NCBI RefSeq assembly: GCF_001700325.1
Contig: NZ_MATO01000002.1
Coordinates: 1-64,000, forward strand
DNA from: Caryophanon latum
GTDB lineage: Bacteria > Bacillota > Bacilli > Bacillales_A > Planococcaceae
Direction of reading: 5' to 3'
DNA: 64,000 bases
The notes under the pieces were generated by a model. It ran no database searches, was not told the origin of the DNA, and saw only the letters and a list, made by a program, of their open reading frames with translations. Every line of letters begins with the position of its first letter. The first letter of the stretch is position 1. Of this stretch, positions 33,809 through 42,297 are shown in pieces. Both the position numbers and the translations under genes were made by a program.

Positions 33809-35902
33809 TTACTTTTGAACGCGCATTAATCGTAATGAATTTAGCACAACGAGCAATGTCGCGCCGATATCAGCGAAAATCGCAATCCATAGCGTTAGCC
33901 AACCTGGTACGACGAGCAAAATGGCAAGCATCTTTAAACCGAGCGCGAAGGCGATATTTTGTTGGATGATCGTTAACGTTTTACGGCTTAAACGAATTGT
34001 ATACGGCAGCTTCGTTAAATCGTCCGACATAAGTGCAATGTCTGCCGTCTCTAGCGCTGTATCTGTTCCCGCTCCGCCCATCGCAATACCGATATTTGCC
34101 GCAGCAAGTGCAGGGGCATCGTTCACACCATCACCGACCATCGCCACTTGCCCGAACTTGTCTTGCAGCATTTTAATTTCTGCTAGCTTTTGTTCTGGCA
34201 GTAAGCTTGCGCGCACATTCGTCACGCCTAAGCGCTTCGCCATCGCATTCGCTGTACGTTCCCCGTCACCAGTTAACATAATCGTTTCCTTCACACCGTT
34301 TGCTTTTAGCTGTTGTAAAATAGCAGCACTTTCTTCGCGCACCTCGTCAGCTACTGCGATAAGCCCTAATAATATATCGCCTTCCACAACTGCGACAAGC
34401 GACTTTCCTTCTTCTTCATACACACGTGCTTGCGCAATGACTTCTGGCTGCACGTCCATCATCGCACAAACAGATGAAAGACTACCGACGTACACTTCGT
34501 TGCCATTTACAATCCCTTTTGCACCTTTACCTGTAACAGACTGGAACTGCTCGACGCTCGGAATGTGCAGCTCCTTCACGAACGCATAATGTAAAATGGC
34601 ACGTGCGAGTGGGTGCTGCGATTTCGTTTCGACTGCTCCGGCAACTTGCAATAAGCGCTCCTCATCGTGCGTATATAAATTCGTTACAGCAGGCATTCCT
34701 TTTGTGAGCGTGCCTGTTTTATCAAACGCCATCGCCTCAACGTGTGCGAGTGCCTCTAAATATACGCCGCCTTTAATGAGTACACCTTGCTTCGCCGCAT
34801 TGCCAATCGCCGTTACGATCGCAACAGGTGTTGAAATAACGAGCGCGCACGGACAACCTACGACGAGTACTGCAAGCCCTTGGTAAATCCAATGTGACCA
34901 GTCACCTGTAAATAGCGGTGGTACGACTGCAACGAGCAGCGCAATGAACATAATAATCGGCGTATAAATTTTCGCAAAGCGGTCGACAAACTTTTGTGAC
35001 GGCGCCTTTTCTTGCTGTGCTTCTTCAACTAAATGAATAATTTTTGCAATCGTCGTGTCATTCACATGCTTTGTAACACGTACTTCCATTGCCCCTTCTT
35101 CATTGAGCGTGCCGGCAAATACCGCATCACCGACTTGCTTTAGCACCGGCATCGCCTCACCTGTAATCGACGCCTCGTTTACAGTCGATTGCCCCGACAC
35201 AACAATACCGTCCATCGCAATTTTTGAACCCGGCTTAATAATAATGACGTCCCCGACTGCAAGCTGCTCTGTTTCGACTTCCACTTCATGTGCATGATCG
35301 CCGTGTGCGACTTTTTTCAGTGCTGTCGCCGGTGCAATATCCATTAGCTGACGAATAGACTGGCGTGCTTTGTTCATCGAGTACGCCTCAAGCGCCTCAC
35401 TAACCGCAAATAAAAATACGACGATTGCCGCTTCTTGCCACTCACCGATAATGGCTGCACCGATAATCGCAATTGTCATGAGCGTTTTCATATCAAACTG
35501 TAGCTTTATTAAATTTTGGAAGCCGACTTTAAAAATGTCGATGCCACCAAAAAGAATCGCTGCTCCGAAAATCCAAGGCGCTATTTGTGGCGCAATGCTC
35601 GTCATGCTGTAGCCGATTGCGACAAATAATAGTGCAACAACGGCGAGCTTATTTTCACGACGTTTCCAAAACGGCGTCGTCACCTCGATGCTGCGAGACG
35701 TTGCTGGTACGACTTTAATGTTATCAAATGCCCCTGCTTCCTCTAGCTCCTCGATCGTCGCTGAGCCTGTCACCGTTAGTTTCGCTGCGCCGAAATTAAT
35801 TTTTACGTCCTCGACATTTGGCAAGCTTGCGACGTTTTTTTCAAACTTTGCCGCACAGTTTGCACACGATAAATTTTGTAGACGGTATTGCTCTGTTGCC
35901 AT
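33809..35902 (-). CDS. cadA: Heavy-metal P1B-type ATPase (Cd/Zn/Pb efflux)
   Basis: 697 aa. An N-terminal heavy-metal-associated domain carries SCANCAAKFEKNV. Eight membrane helices include the transport motif VVGCPCALVISTP. DKTGTLTKG has the phosphorylated aspartate, and GDGVNDAPALAAANIGIAMG closes the P domain. CPC plus the helix-8 pattern fit Zn/Cd/Pb exporters. The ATG at 35902 follows GAAGGAG, 5 bp after the cadC-like regulator ends. The two form an operon. Confidence 0.93.
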   Translation of the reverse strand: MATEQYRLQNLSCANCAAKFEKNVASLPNVEDVKINFGAAKLTVTGSATIEELEEAGAFDNIKVVPATSRSIEVTTPFWKRRENKLAVVALLFVAIGYSMTSIAPQIAPWIFGAAILFGGIDIFKVGFQNLIKLQFDMKTLMTIAIIGAAIIGEWQEAAIVVFLFAVSEALEAYSMNKARQSIRQLMDIAPATALKKVAHGDHAHEVEVETEQLAVGDVIIIKPGSKIAMDGIVVSGQSTVNEASITGEAMPVLKQVGDAVFAGTLNEEGAMEVRVTKHVNDTTIAKIIHLVEEAQQEKAPSQKFVDRFAKIYTPIIMFIALLVAVVPPLFTGDWSHWIYQGLAVLVVGCPCALVISTPVAIVTAIGNAAKQGVLIKGGVYLEALAHVEAMAFDKTGTLTKGMPAVTNLYTHDEERLLQVAGAVETKSQHPLARAILHYAFVKELHIPSVEQFQSVTGKGAKGIVNGNEVYVGSLSSVCAMMDVQPEVIAQARVYEEEGKSLVAVVEGDILLGLIAVADEVREESAAILQQLKANGVKETIMLTGDGERTANAMAKRLGVTNVRASLLPEQKLAEIKMLQDKFGQVAMVGDGVNDAPALAAANIGIAMGGAGTDTALETADIALMSDDLTKLPYTIRLSRKTLTIIQQNIAFALGLKMLAILLVVPGWLTLWIAIFADIGATLLVVLNSLRLMRVQK

Positions 35903-35907
35903 AAGTC

Positions 35908-36249
35908 TCACTCCTTCGAATGCGTATACGCGACGTCAATCATTTGGCGTACATGCTCATCTGCAAGCGCGTAATAAATTTGCTTCCCTTCACGTTCTGA
36001 AACCGCTAAACCGTGCTCGCGCAAATAGCGTAAATGGTGCGATGCGGTCGCGTTTGAGCTGCCGATAATCGCGGCGACGTCACAAACGCAAAGCTTTGGC
36101 GCAAGCGTTAGTGCAAACGCGATTTTTAAGCGTGTTTCATCGGCGAGTGCTTTGAAAATTTGTAGCGTTTTTGTTAGTTCTGGTAGTTGTTGCTGCACGT
36201 GTTGTACAACGTCCTCATGCTGTTCGACAATGTCACATACGTCTTTCAT
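35908..36249 (-). CDS. cadC: ArsR/SmtB-family metal-sensing repressor (CadC type)
   Basis: 113 aa winged-helix repressor. The metal-binding segment LCVCDVAAII in helix alpha-3/4 holds the CxC of CadC-type sensors, followed by the recognition helix SNATASHHLRYLREHGLA. It releases DNA on binding Cd, Zn or Pb and so derepresses cadA. The upstream region holds two matched operators. Confidence 0.92.
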   Translation of the reverse strand: MKDVCDIVEQHEDVVQHVQQQLPELTKTLQIFKALADETRLKIAFALTLAPKLCVCDVAAIIGSSNATASHHLRYLREHGLAVSEREGKQIYYALADEHVRQMIDVAYTHSKE

Positions 36250-36260
36250 TCGCTCACCTC

Positions 36261-36280
36261 ATTCAAATGATCGTTTGAAT
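36261..36280. promoter_or_regulatory. CadC-type operator, promoter-proximal copy
   Basis: ATTCAAATGATCGTTTGAAT is an inverted repeat with 7-bp arms ATTCAAA/TTTGAAT, typical of ArsR/SmtB operators. It lies between the -10 and the cadC start codon. Confidence 0.8.
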
Positions 36281-36282
36281 GT

Positions 36283-36311
36283 ATTGTACACTGTTTCGCA
36301 ACAATATTCAA
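36283..36311 (-). promoter_or_regulatory. Promoter of the cadC-cadA operon
   Basis: On the minus strand a -35 TTGAAT (36306-36311), a 17-bp spacer and a -10 TACAAT (36283-36288). The -35 is part of the upstream operator, so repressor binding would block polymerase. Confidence 0.8.
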
Positions 36312-36325
36312 ATGATTGTTTGAAT
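36306..36325. promoter_or_regulatory. CadC-type operator, upstream copy
   Basis: ATTCAAATGATTGTTTGAAT, nearly identical to the copy 45 bp away. It overlaps the -35 element. Confidence 0.8.
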
Positions 36326-36340
36326 GAAAAAATGCTTAAA

Positions 36341-36460
36341 GTTGCTTTTCATGTCGAGGCAAGCTTTCCGTGGACTCGGAGGCGAATACGACGTTGGTCA
36401 TGAAGGTGTTGCTACATGGACATAGCTTCTACCGCCTTCCTCAAGCAACATTTATGTGTC
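36341..36460 (-). repeat. B-type repeat fragment upstream of the cad operon
   Basis: GTTGCTTTTCATGTCGAGGCAAGC, CCGTGGACTCGGAGGCGAA, GAAGGTGTTG ... CCGCCTTC and CTCAAGCAACA match the B-type core. Outer ends are missing. It fills most of the gap between crcB and cadC. Confidence 0.7.
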
Positions 36461-36554
36461 GCATCGAACTCGCAAGGATCAGTTAATATGCAACAAATGA
36501 TGTCGCCATAGTATATCGAGCCATTCGTAATAAAATAAAAAATGCTACAGAGAA

Positions 36555-36902
36555 TCATCTCCGTAGCATACTATCAAGCATATACGCAACGAGCATCGCA
36601 ACGGCACTGTAGCTAAGCATGCGCACAACGTACAATGCCGCTTCTTTTTTACTCGTTTTCGCTAGCTGTACAGCGTCTAGCGTAAATGTCGAAAACGTCG
36701 TATACGCTCCGAAAAAGCCAATTGCGATCAGCAGCTGTTGCCAATCAGTCGTCATATATGGCATAAAGAGGACGAGCAAAAAGCTGCCACTCACATTAAC
36801 AAATAACGTCGCCCGCTCTTTTTTCGCAAAAACATTAAACATTAAAAACCGCGCAATGGCTCCAAAAAAACCACCGATACATACGTATAAAAGCTCCATC
36901 AT
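36555..36902 (-). CDS. crcB: Fluoride channel CrcB/Fluc, second subunit
   Basis: 115 aa with four membrane helices. The signatures are GGFFGAIARFLMFN at the start and GFFGAYTTFSTFTLDA in helix 3, whose phenylalanines line the fluoride pore. It overlaps the upstream crcB gene by 4 bp. Paired genes in Firmicutes usually give heterodimeric channels that export fluoride passively. No fluoride riboswitch was recognised upstream. Confidence 0.93.
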   Translation of the reverse strand: MMELLYVCIGGFFGAIARFLMFNVFAKKERATLFVNVSGSFLLVLFMPYMTTDWQQLLIAIGFFGAYTTFSTFTLDAVQLAKTSKKEAALYVVRMLSYSAVAMLVAYMLDSMLRR

Positions 36903-37267
36903 CGCTTACCGACCACCGTTCCTCCAATTGCCGCTACGATGCAACAAAACGTCATCACTACGACGTACATGAAGCCGCGCAATATAGACTGCTGAAACAG
37001 CACAAATGCATCGTACGTCACGCTTGAAAACGTCGTAAATGAGCCAAGCATACCAGTCATAACAAATAAACGAATAACTTGCTCATTGCGCTTTCCGCTT
37101 ACCCGTTCATGCAAATACGCTAAACAAAAGCTGCCGACGATGTTCGCAACGAAAAGTGCCGCTCCTGAAAACGACGCGATGCATACGTAACGAAGAGCGA
37201 CACCGCATGCGCCACCACATCCGACAACGAGCGCCGCAACTACTCGATGACTAAGCCGATTGGACAA
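36899..37267 (-). CDS. crcB: Fluoride channel CrcB/Fluc, first subunit
   Basis: 122 aa with four membrane helices and the motifs GGACGVALRYVC and GMLGSFTTFSSVTYDA. Its start lies 28 bp inside the 3' end of exoA, and its end overlaps the second crcB, so the three genes are translationally coupled. Confidence 0.92.
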   Translation of the reverse strand: MSNRLSHRVVAALVVGCGGACGVALRYVCIASFSGAALFVANIVGSFCLAYLHERVSGKRNEQVIRLFVMTGMLGSFTTFSSVTYDAFVLFQQSILRGFMYVVVMTFCCIVAAIGGTVVGKR

Positions 37268-37992
37268 TGGTCGCTCCCTAACATATGTGCATCAATCGTT
37301 GCGTGCTGTACGCGTGGCATAATGCGCTCCGATGCGATGAAATAGTCGATGCGCCATCCAATGTTTCGCTCGCGTACTTTCGCCATGTACGACCACCATG
37401 TATAATGGTCGATTGCATCTGGATGCAGCGCGCGGAACGTATCGACGAAGCCTGCTGCGAGTAAATTCGTCATCGCCGCTCGCTCCTCGGTTGTAACACC
37501 TGAATTGCCTTTATTTGATTTTGCATTTTTCAAATCGATGTCGGTATGCGCGACATTTAAATCACCGCAATAAATGACCGGTTTTTGCGCGTCGAGCTGC
37601 TTTAAATAAACTGCAAGCTTTTCCTCCCACGCTAATCGAAACGGCAGCCTTGCTAAGTCGCGCTGTGCGTTTGGCGTGTACACATTGACTAAAAAGAAGT
37701 CCGCATATTCGAGCGTAATAATGCGTCCTTCTGCTTCTGTTTCGTCGTCGCCAACACCGTAGCGCACTGACATCGGCGTATGCTTCGTGAAAATCGCTGT
37801 TCCCGAGTAGCCTTTTTTCTCGGCATAATTCCAATATTGCTCGTAGCCGTCTAGCTGCAAATCAACTTGACCGGCTTGGCATTTCGTTTCTTGCACGCAA
37901 AAAAAGTCTGCATCGACTGCGTGAAAATAGTCGACAAAGCCTTTCGTAATGCATGCACGAATGCCGTTAACGTTCCATGATACAAACTTCAT
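37240..37992 (-). CDS. exoA: Exodeoxyribonuclease III
   Basis: 250 aa. The endonuclease/exonuclease/phosphatase fold is complete: SWNVNGIRA, CVQETKCQ (metal glutamate), YCGDLNVAHTDIDL, and the C-terminal MLGSDHCPIGL with the catalytic Asp-His. It acts at abasic sites in base-excision repair. The ATG at 37992 follows GGAAAGGA, and upstream in-frame codons are excluded. It leads an operon with the two crcB genes. Confidence 0.94.
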   Translation of the reverse strand: MKFVSWNVNGIRACITKGFVDYFHAVDADFFCVQETKCQAGQVDLQLDGYEQYWNYAEKKGYSGTAIFTKHTPMSVRYGVGDDETEAEGRIITLEYADFFLVNVYTPNAQRDLARLPFRLAWEEKLAVYLKQLDAQKPVIYCGDLNVAHTDIDLKNAKSNKGNSGVTTEERAAMTNLLAAGFVDTFRALHPDAIDHYTWWSYMAKVRERNIGWRIDYFIASERIMPRVQHATIDAHMLGSDHCPIGLVIE

Positions 37993-38007
37993 ATGTTGTT
38001 TCCTTTC

Positions 38008-38047
38008 CAACGAACAGATGCCATTTGAATGCAGCTGCACCCAAATG
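38008..38047. repeat. Strong inverted repeat upstream of exoA
   Basis: ATGCCATTTG and CAAATGGCAT enclose a 14-nt spacer that itself contains GCAGCTGC. There is no T-tract on the minus strand. The position, just upstream of the exoA ribosome site, could suit an mRNA hairpin or an operator. Confidence 0.5.
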
Positions 38048-38072
38048 GCATGTTGTTTTGAACAAATTTTAT

Positions 38073-38275
38073 ACGACTTGATTAAAGCTTTGCAACTGGC
38101 AGTGCGCGATTTTACGGCTCGCTTTCCTAGGGCTCGGCTCAAGCCTCCTCACCGCTAGCGGTTGCGGGGTCTTGAGTCACGAGCTATTCGCACGCGCTCT
38201 GCCATGACAATACCGCATTGATTTTAGTTTTACAGTTAAAAACAAGCAACTCCACTTTAATCACCGTGCTTCGAT
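38073..38275 (+). repeat. Family A element, decayed ends, 3' of murB
   Basis: ACTTGATTAAAGCTTTGCAACTGGCAG resembles the A left end with changes. The core has ACGGCTCGCTTTCCTAGGGC, CTCAAGCCTCC, a collapsed CCGC-TA-GCGG and GCGGGGTCTTGAG, then TTTTACAGTTAAAAACA. It fills the 298-bp gap between exoA and murB. Confidence 0.7.
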
Positions 38276-38290
38276 CGCCAGCACGTAAAA

Positions 38291-39220
38291 TTAATTTTCG
38301 TTCATCGCTAGCTCATCACCAACGATTTTTACTTCCATTTCAAGCTCGATGTCGAATTTTTCTTTTACGACTTGCTGCACCATTTGAATCGTCGCAATGT
38401 AATCTGATGCTGATGCGTTCCCTTTATTGACGATAAACCCAGCATGCTTCGTTGACACTTCCGCACCGCCGACACCTTTACCTTGTAAGTCGCTATCTTG
38501 AATAAGCTTACCTGCGAAATGCCCTGGTGGACGCTTGAACACGCTACCTGCTGACGGGTATTCGAGTGGTTGCTTCGACTCGCGCTGGTGCGTTAAGTCC
38601 GCAATTTTCGCATCGATTTGTGCTTGATCACCGCGCTGTAAGTCGAACTCCGCTGATAATACGTAATAGCCCTCTGTCGCGATAATGCTTTTACGGTAGC
38701 CTAGCTGTAGCTCGTCTTTTGATAACACGAGCAGCTCACCTTGCTTCGTTAACACCGTCACTTGGCGCGTTACGTCTGCCATCTCGCCGCCGTACGCACC
38801 TGCATTCATCGCCATCGCTCCGCCAATTGAGCCTGGAATGCCACAAGAAAACTCTAAGCCTGTTAACGTGCTTGCCGCTGCTGCTTTTGATACGTCTTTT
38901 AGCAATGCACCTGCACCAGCGTATACGTGCGTGTCCGTAATTTCAATCGTATTTAAATGAGCGAATGTCACGACGATGCCGCGCATACCGCCATCGCGTA
39001 CGACCATATTCGAGCCGTTGCCGAGCATGAGCAGTGGAATGTTGTTGTCATATGCGTAACGCACGACGTATGTTGCTTGCTCCTCGTTTTCAGGCAATAC
39101 GAAAACGTCTGCCGCGCCGCCTAGCTTCGTCATCGTATAGTTGCGTAACGGTTCATCTATTTTAATGTTTGTCACAGGAATTTTTTGTGCTAAATGTGCT
39201 GCCCACTGTTGCTTTGTCAT
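38291..39220 (-). CDS. murB: UDP-N-acetylenolpyruvoylglucosamine reductase
   Basis: 309 aa type II MurB. An FAD-binding domain carries LGNGSNMVVRDGG and IPGSIGGAMAMNAGAYG, then the serine/proton-donor segment PSAGSVFKRPPGHFAGKLI and a final NKGNASASDY. It reduces UDP-GlcNAc-enolpyruvate to UDP-MurNAc using NADPH. The ATG at 39220 follows GGAAGGG. No terminator with a T-tract is seen downstream. Confidence 0.95.
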   Translation of the reverse strand: MTKQQWAAHLAQKIPVTNIKIDEPLRNYTMTKLGGAADVFVLPENEEQATYVVRYAYDNNIPLLMLGNGSNMVVRDGGMRGIVVTFAHLNTIEITDTHVYAGAGALLKDVSKAAAASTLTGLEFSCGIPGSIGGAMAMNAGAYGGEMADVTRQVTVLTKQGELLVLSKDELQLGYRKSIIATEGYYVLSAEFDLQRGDQAQIDAKIADLTHQRESKQPLEYPSAGSVFKRPPGHFAGKLIQDSDLQGKGVGGAEVSTKHAGFIVNKGNASASDYIATIQMVQQVVKEKFDIELEMEVKIVGDELAMNEN

Positions 39221-39242
39221 GATTTCCCTTCCTATCCTCTCA

Positions 39243-39548
39243 TTACAGCCAGTTTTTTGACCAGTTTTCAATTTCACGAATGGCGCCGCTTAATGCGAGC
39301 CCTTTGTCCGTCAATGTATATTCTACACGAACAGGCACTTCTGAGTACACTGTTCGCAGCACGATACCTTCTTTTTCTAGCTCCTTCAAACGCTCCGATA
39401 ATAAGCGTCCGCTAATCGGTAGCGCAGATTCAATCGCATTAAAGCGCTGCGGTCCGTCTAGCAGCTGATACAAAATGAGCGCCGTCCAACGCTTGCCGAT
39501 CATCTCCATCGCCTTTGCGAGCCTCGGACATAAAGCTGTTTCTGTCAT
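39243..39548 (-). CDS. HxlR-family transcriptional regulator
   Basis: 101 aa winged helix with the family pattern CPRLAKAMEMIGKRWTALIL, LLDGPQRFNAIESALP, ISGRLLSERLKELEKEGIV and VRVEYTLTDKG. The N-terminal cysteine of this family (thiol or quinone sensing in relatives) is present at residue 7. It lies near an azoreductase gene, a common partner of this family, but is separated from it by 165 bp. Confidence 0.9.
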   Translation of the reverse strand: MTETALCPRLAKAMEMIGKRWTALILYQLLDGPQRFNAIESALPISGRLLSERLKELEKEGIVLRTVYSEVPVRVEYTLTDKGLALSGAIREIENWSKNWL

Positions 39549-39713
39549 CGTTTCTCACCTCTACTTTAGTATTGTACGCGCACAAACGCCAAAAGTTAAT
39601 AAGTTATTTATATACACATAGTTACGTTTAGTAACCATTATAAATAGCGTATCATTTATTGTAAACGAAAAAAGAAGCATCCACGTATGAATGCTTCTTT
39701 AAAAATTTTGAAA

Positions 39714-40349
39714 TTATGCGTTTACTGTTAAGTTTTGTGCTACTTCTTTTACTTTTTCTAAGCCAGCAGCGATGATCGCTTGTGCATCATTTTTAGAAGA
39801 TGCGTGACCTTCGATGATCACTTCACCGATTTTTTCCATGCCATATACGCCGCCAATTACATTGTTAATATAATTTACTGACATTTCAGTTGCCGCCATT
39901 TGTGGTGTTGAGTAAATGCCGCCACGTGCGTTTAACACAACGTATTTTTTGTCAGTCATTAAGCTAATTAATTCACCTTGCTCACCATATTTAAATGAAT
40001 ATCCAGCGCCGTATGTGTAATCGATGAACGATTGTAACGCAGCTGGGATCGTTAAGTTCCATAATGGGAATGCAAATACAACTACATCTGCAGCTGTTAA
40101 CGCTTCACGAGATTTGTTGAACGCTTCTAAAGAGCGTGCTTCGCGAGTTGTTAATTGTTCGCCGTTTTGTGCTTTACCGAAAGCGTTAAATAATTCTTGA
40201 CCGAAGTATTCTAAGTTTTCTTCAAATACGTCGAAAGTTGTTACGTTTAATGCTTCGTTCGTTGCAGCTGCTTCGATAAATGCGTTGTACATAGATGTTG
40301 ATACGCCGTCTGGACGGTTGTTTGCTTTTACTACTAATACGTTTGTCAT
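39714..40349 (-). CDS. azoR: FMN-dependent NADH-azoreductase
   Basis: 211 aa flavodoxin-like NAD(P)H dehydrogenase. It has VVKANNRPDGVSTSMYNAF, the FMN-binding VVFAFPLWNLTIPAALQSFIDY and LNARGGIYSTP. It reduces quinones and azo compounds by two electrons. The AGGAG site is good. A family A repeat begins only 36 bp upstream of the ATG, so the promoter lies in or beyond the repeat. Confidence 0.93.
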   Translation of the reverse strand: MTNVLVVKANNRPDGVSTSMYNAFIEAAATNEALNVTTFDVFEENLEYFGQELFNAFGKAQNGEQLTTREARSLEAFNKSREALTAADVVVFAFPLWNLTIPAALQSFIDYTYGAGYSFKYGEQGELISLMTDKKYVVLNARGGIYSTPQMAATEMSVNYINNVIGGVYGMEKIGEVIIEGHASSKNDAQAIIAAGLEKVKEVAQNLTVNA

Positions 40350-40375
40350 AATGATAGTTGCTCCTCTGTTTGCAA

Positions 40376-40516
40376 TTGTTTATTTAAGCATGTTGATTAG
40401 CTTTCAACTAGCAGTACGCATACTGCCACAACAATACAGCTTAGATTTCGGTTTTATCGTTAAAAACAGCGATTCAGCCGTAAAATGATGGCTAATCAAC
40501 AAACCTATTGTTAATT
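40376..40516 (+). repeat. Family A element, short form, with near-perfect 9-bp target duplication
   Basis: The element is 40385-40507 (123 bp), from TAAGCATGTTGATTAGC to GGCTAATCAACAAACCTA, with the GC-rich core deleted. The flanks TTGTTTATT and TTGTTAATT match at 8 of 9 bases. It lies just upstream of azoR. Confidence 0.82.
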
Positions 40517-40784
40517 AAAAATTTTGTATGTGTTCAAATATCTCGAATCTGAGATATAAGAATTATGATAATATAGTTCTCAAAAAAATGCTACTATTTT
40601 GTTTTAAGACTTTAGGCTGAAATTATGAAGAGCTTTTTTACGGACGCTTTTGTTCGATGTTACAGTTTCTCGTTCGTATCGTTCCGTTAGAAGTCACCGT
40701 TCCACAATTGCGCTTTGCTATTTACTGCATGAAATTGAATACGTGCTCTAACTCCTTTAGTGTGCCATCGAGATCGTAGCACAA

Positions 40785-40873
40785 AGACGTTGCTCGAAAC
40801 AAAAAGGCGGACTCCAGCGTGAAATTACAAGCTCACGCCACGCAGAAATCCTGCCTCGACGTGAAGAGCAACA
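40785..40873 (+). repeat. B-type repeat remnant
   Basis: GTTGCTCGAAACAAAAAGGCGGACTCCAGCG ... ATCCTGCCTCGACGTGAAGAGCAAC keeps both outer arms of the B core with the middle deleted. The rest of the 567-bp azoR-ppaC gap shows no gene. Confidence 0.65.
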
Positions 40874-40875
40874 TA

Positions 40876-40910
40876 AAAAGCAGAAGAAACATATCGTCTC
40901 CTCTGCTTTC
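40876..40910 (-). terminator. ppaC terminator
   Basis: AAAGCAGA and TCTGCTTT pair, 7 bp past the ppaC stop codon. The downstream T-run on the minus strand is short. Confidence 0.6.
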
Positions 40911-40916
40911 GTACAA

Positions 40917-41840
40917 TTATTTTAATCCGTCTGTTAATACAGGCACGATTTGTTTTTTACGAGATACAACGCCTGGTAATGCGATGCGTCCGTCTACGAT
41001 TTCAGCACCGAATGCTTTCGCTGCTGCTTCTGCTTGTGCACCAACTGCTACAGCTGTTGAATCGTTGTTTAAAATGTCTGTTACAACGAAGAAGAATAAG
41101 TCTAAGTTATTGTCAGCTACGTCTTTCGTAAGTAACGCAACTAACTCTTCTTGGCGACCTAATACGTCCTCGATATCTACTGCATTTACTTGTGCAACTG
41201 TTGCTTTATACGCGCCAAACTCGAAGCCTTTTGCGTCTAAAGATAATAAGTCTTCAAGTGATTTGTCTGAAAGGTCAGCACCTGCTTTTAACATTGCTAA
41301 GCCGTATTCTGCAGCGTCAACACCAGCGATTTTCGCTAGCTCTTCGCCTGCTTGTACGTCTTGGTCTGTGCATGTAGGTGATTTGAATAATAATGTATCT
41401 GAAACGATAGCAGAAAGCATTAAGCCCGCGATGTTTGCTGGCACTTCTACGCCGTTTTCTTTATAAAGTTTATTTAAAATTGTCGCTGTACAACCAACTG
41501 GCTCTGCGCGGAAATATAGTGGGTCAGACGTTTGGAAGTTTGCGATACGATGGTGATCGATTACTTCTAAAACGCGTGCTTCTTCAATACCTTTTGCAGA
41601 TTGTTGGAATTCGTTATGGTCTACTAAAATTACTTCAGCGCCTGCTTCTACACCTTCTACTAAACGTGGTGCTTCAAAGCCGAATTTTTCTAAAGCGAAT
41701 GCTGTTTCGTTGTTCACTTCGCCTAAACGAACTGCTTCTACGTCAGCGCCTAATTGCTGCTTTAAGTGCGCGTATACTAATGCAGATGTAATCGTATCTG
41801 TATCTGGATTTTGGTGTCCGAAAACTAAAACTTTACTCAT
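40917..41840 (-). CDS. ppaC: Manganese-dependent inorganic pyrophosphatase
   Basis: 307 aa family II pyrophosphatase. The DHH-type motifs are [17 protein letters not shown] and [10 protein letters not shown], with the C-terminal DHHA2 domain (RKKQIVPVL near the end). It hydrolyses pyrophosphate to phosphate to drive biosynthesis. A TAGGAGG site precedes the ATG. It is monocistronic. Confidence 0.96.
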   Translation of the reverse strand: MSKVLVFGHQNPDTDTITSALVYAHLKQQLGADVEAVRLGEVNNETAFALEKFGFEAPRLVEGVEAGAEVILVDHNEFQQSAKGIEEARVLEVIDHHRIANFQTSDPLYFRAEPVGCTATILNKLYKENGVEVPANIAGLMLSAIVSDTLLFKSPTCTDQDVQAGEELAKIAGVDAAEYGLAMLKAGADLSDKSLEDLLSLDAKGFEFGAYKATVAQVNAVDIEDVLGRQEELVALLTKDVADNNLDLFFFVVTDILNNDSTAVAVGAQAEAAAKAFGAEIVDGRIALPGVVSRKKQIVPVLTDGLK

Positions 41841-42297
41841 GACAAAAAATTCCTCCTAGTAAGTTAATATACTTTCTATTCTATCATATTGTTGCATGCG
41901 CAAACACGACAACTTTCGTCAATATCGCATGTTTCATTCGCAAATAATGCTCTTTCCACCACTTTCTTCTTGATGCTTTTACTGAATGTATCACTCCACT
42001 ATGCACAATTTCTCATTCGCGCATATTATTTACGTGCGATATGCGTTTTTTATACTTAAAGAAGTGAATTATCATTGCTTTTTACTAAATTTTTATTTTT
42101 CTCATAATGATACATACGTATGAACGAAATTCATGATTTTTTCAAGAATATTGCGTACATACGACAAAAGCGTTATTACTTGTCAATATTTAGCCAAAAA
42201 TTCGTCGAAAAATGTCGAAATCTATAGTTTCAATTATTTCGTTACATGCTATAAATATGATATTATAAAACTCGTGTGTATTATTAGTGAGGAGAAG
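41841..42297. other. Divergent intergenic region with an orphan terminator-like hairpin
   Basis: 457 bp between ppaC (minus) and the acetyltransferase gene (plus), with no convincing gene and none of the dispersed repeats. On the plus strand CGCATAT (42020-42026) and ATATGCG (42039-42045) form a stem followed by six Ts. No plus-strand gene lies before it. Confidence 0.5.

Noticed and set aside
37993-38290. Fluoride riboswitch for the crcB genes
   Set aside because: I could not find the conserved GGCGAUGG-type core or its pseudoknot partner. The gap is a decayed repeat plus a palindrome.
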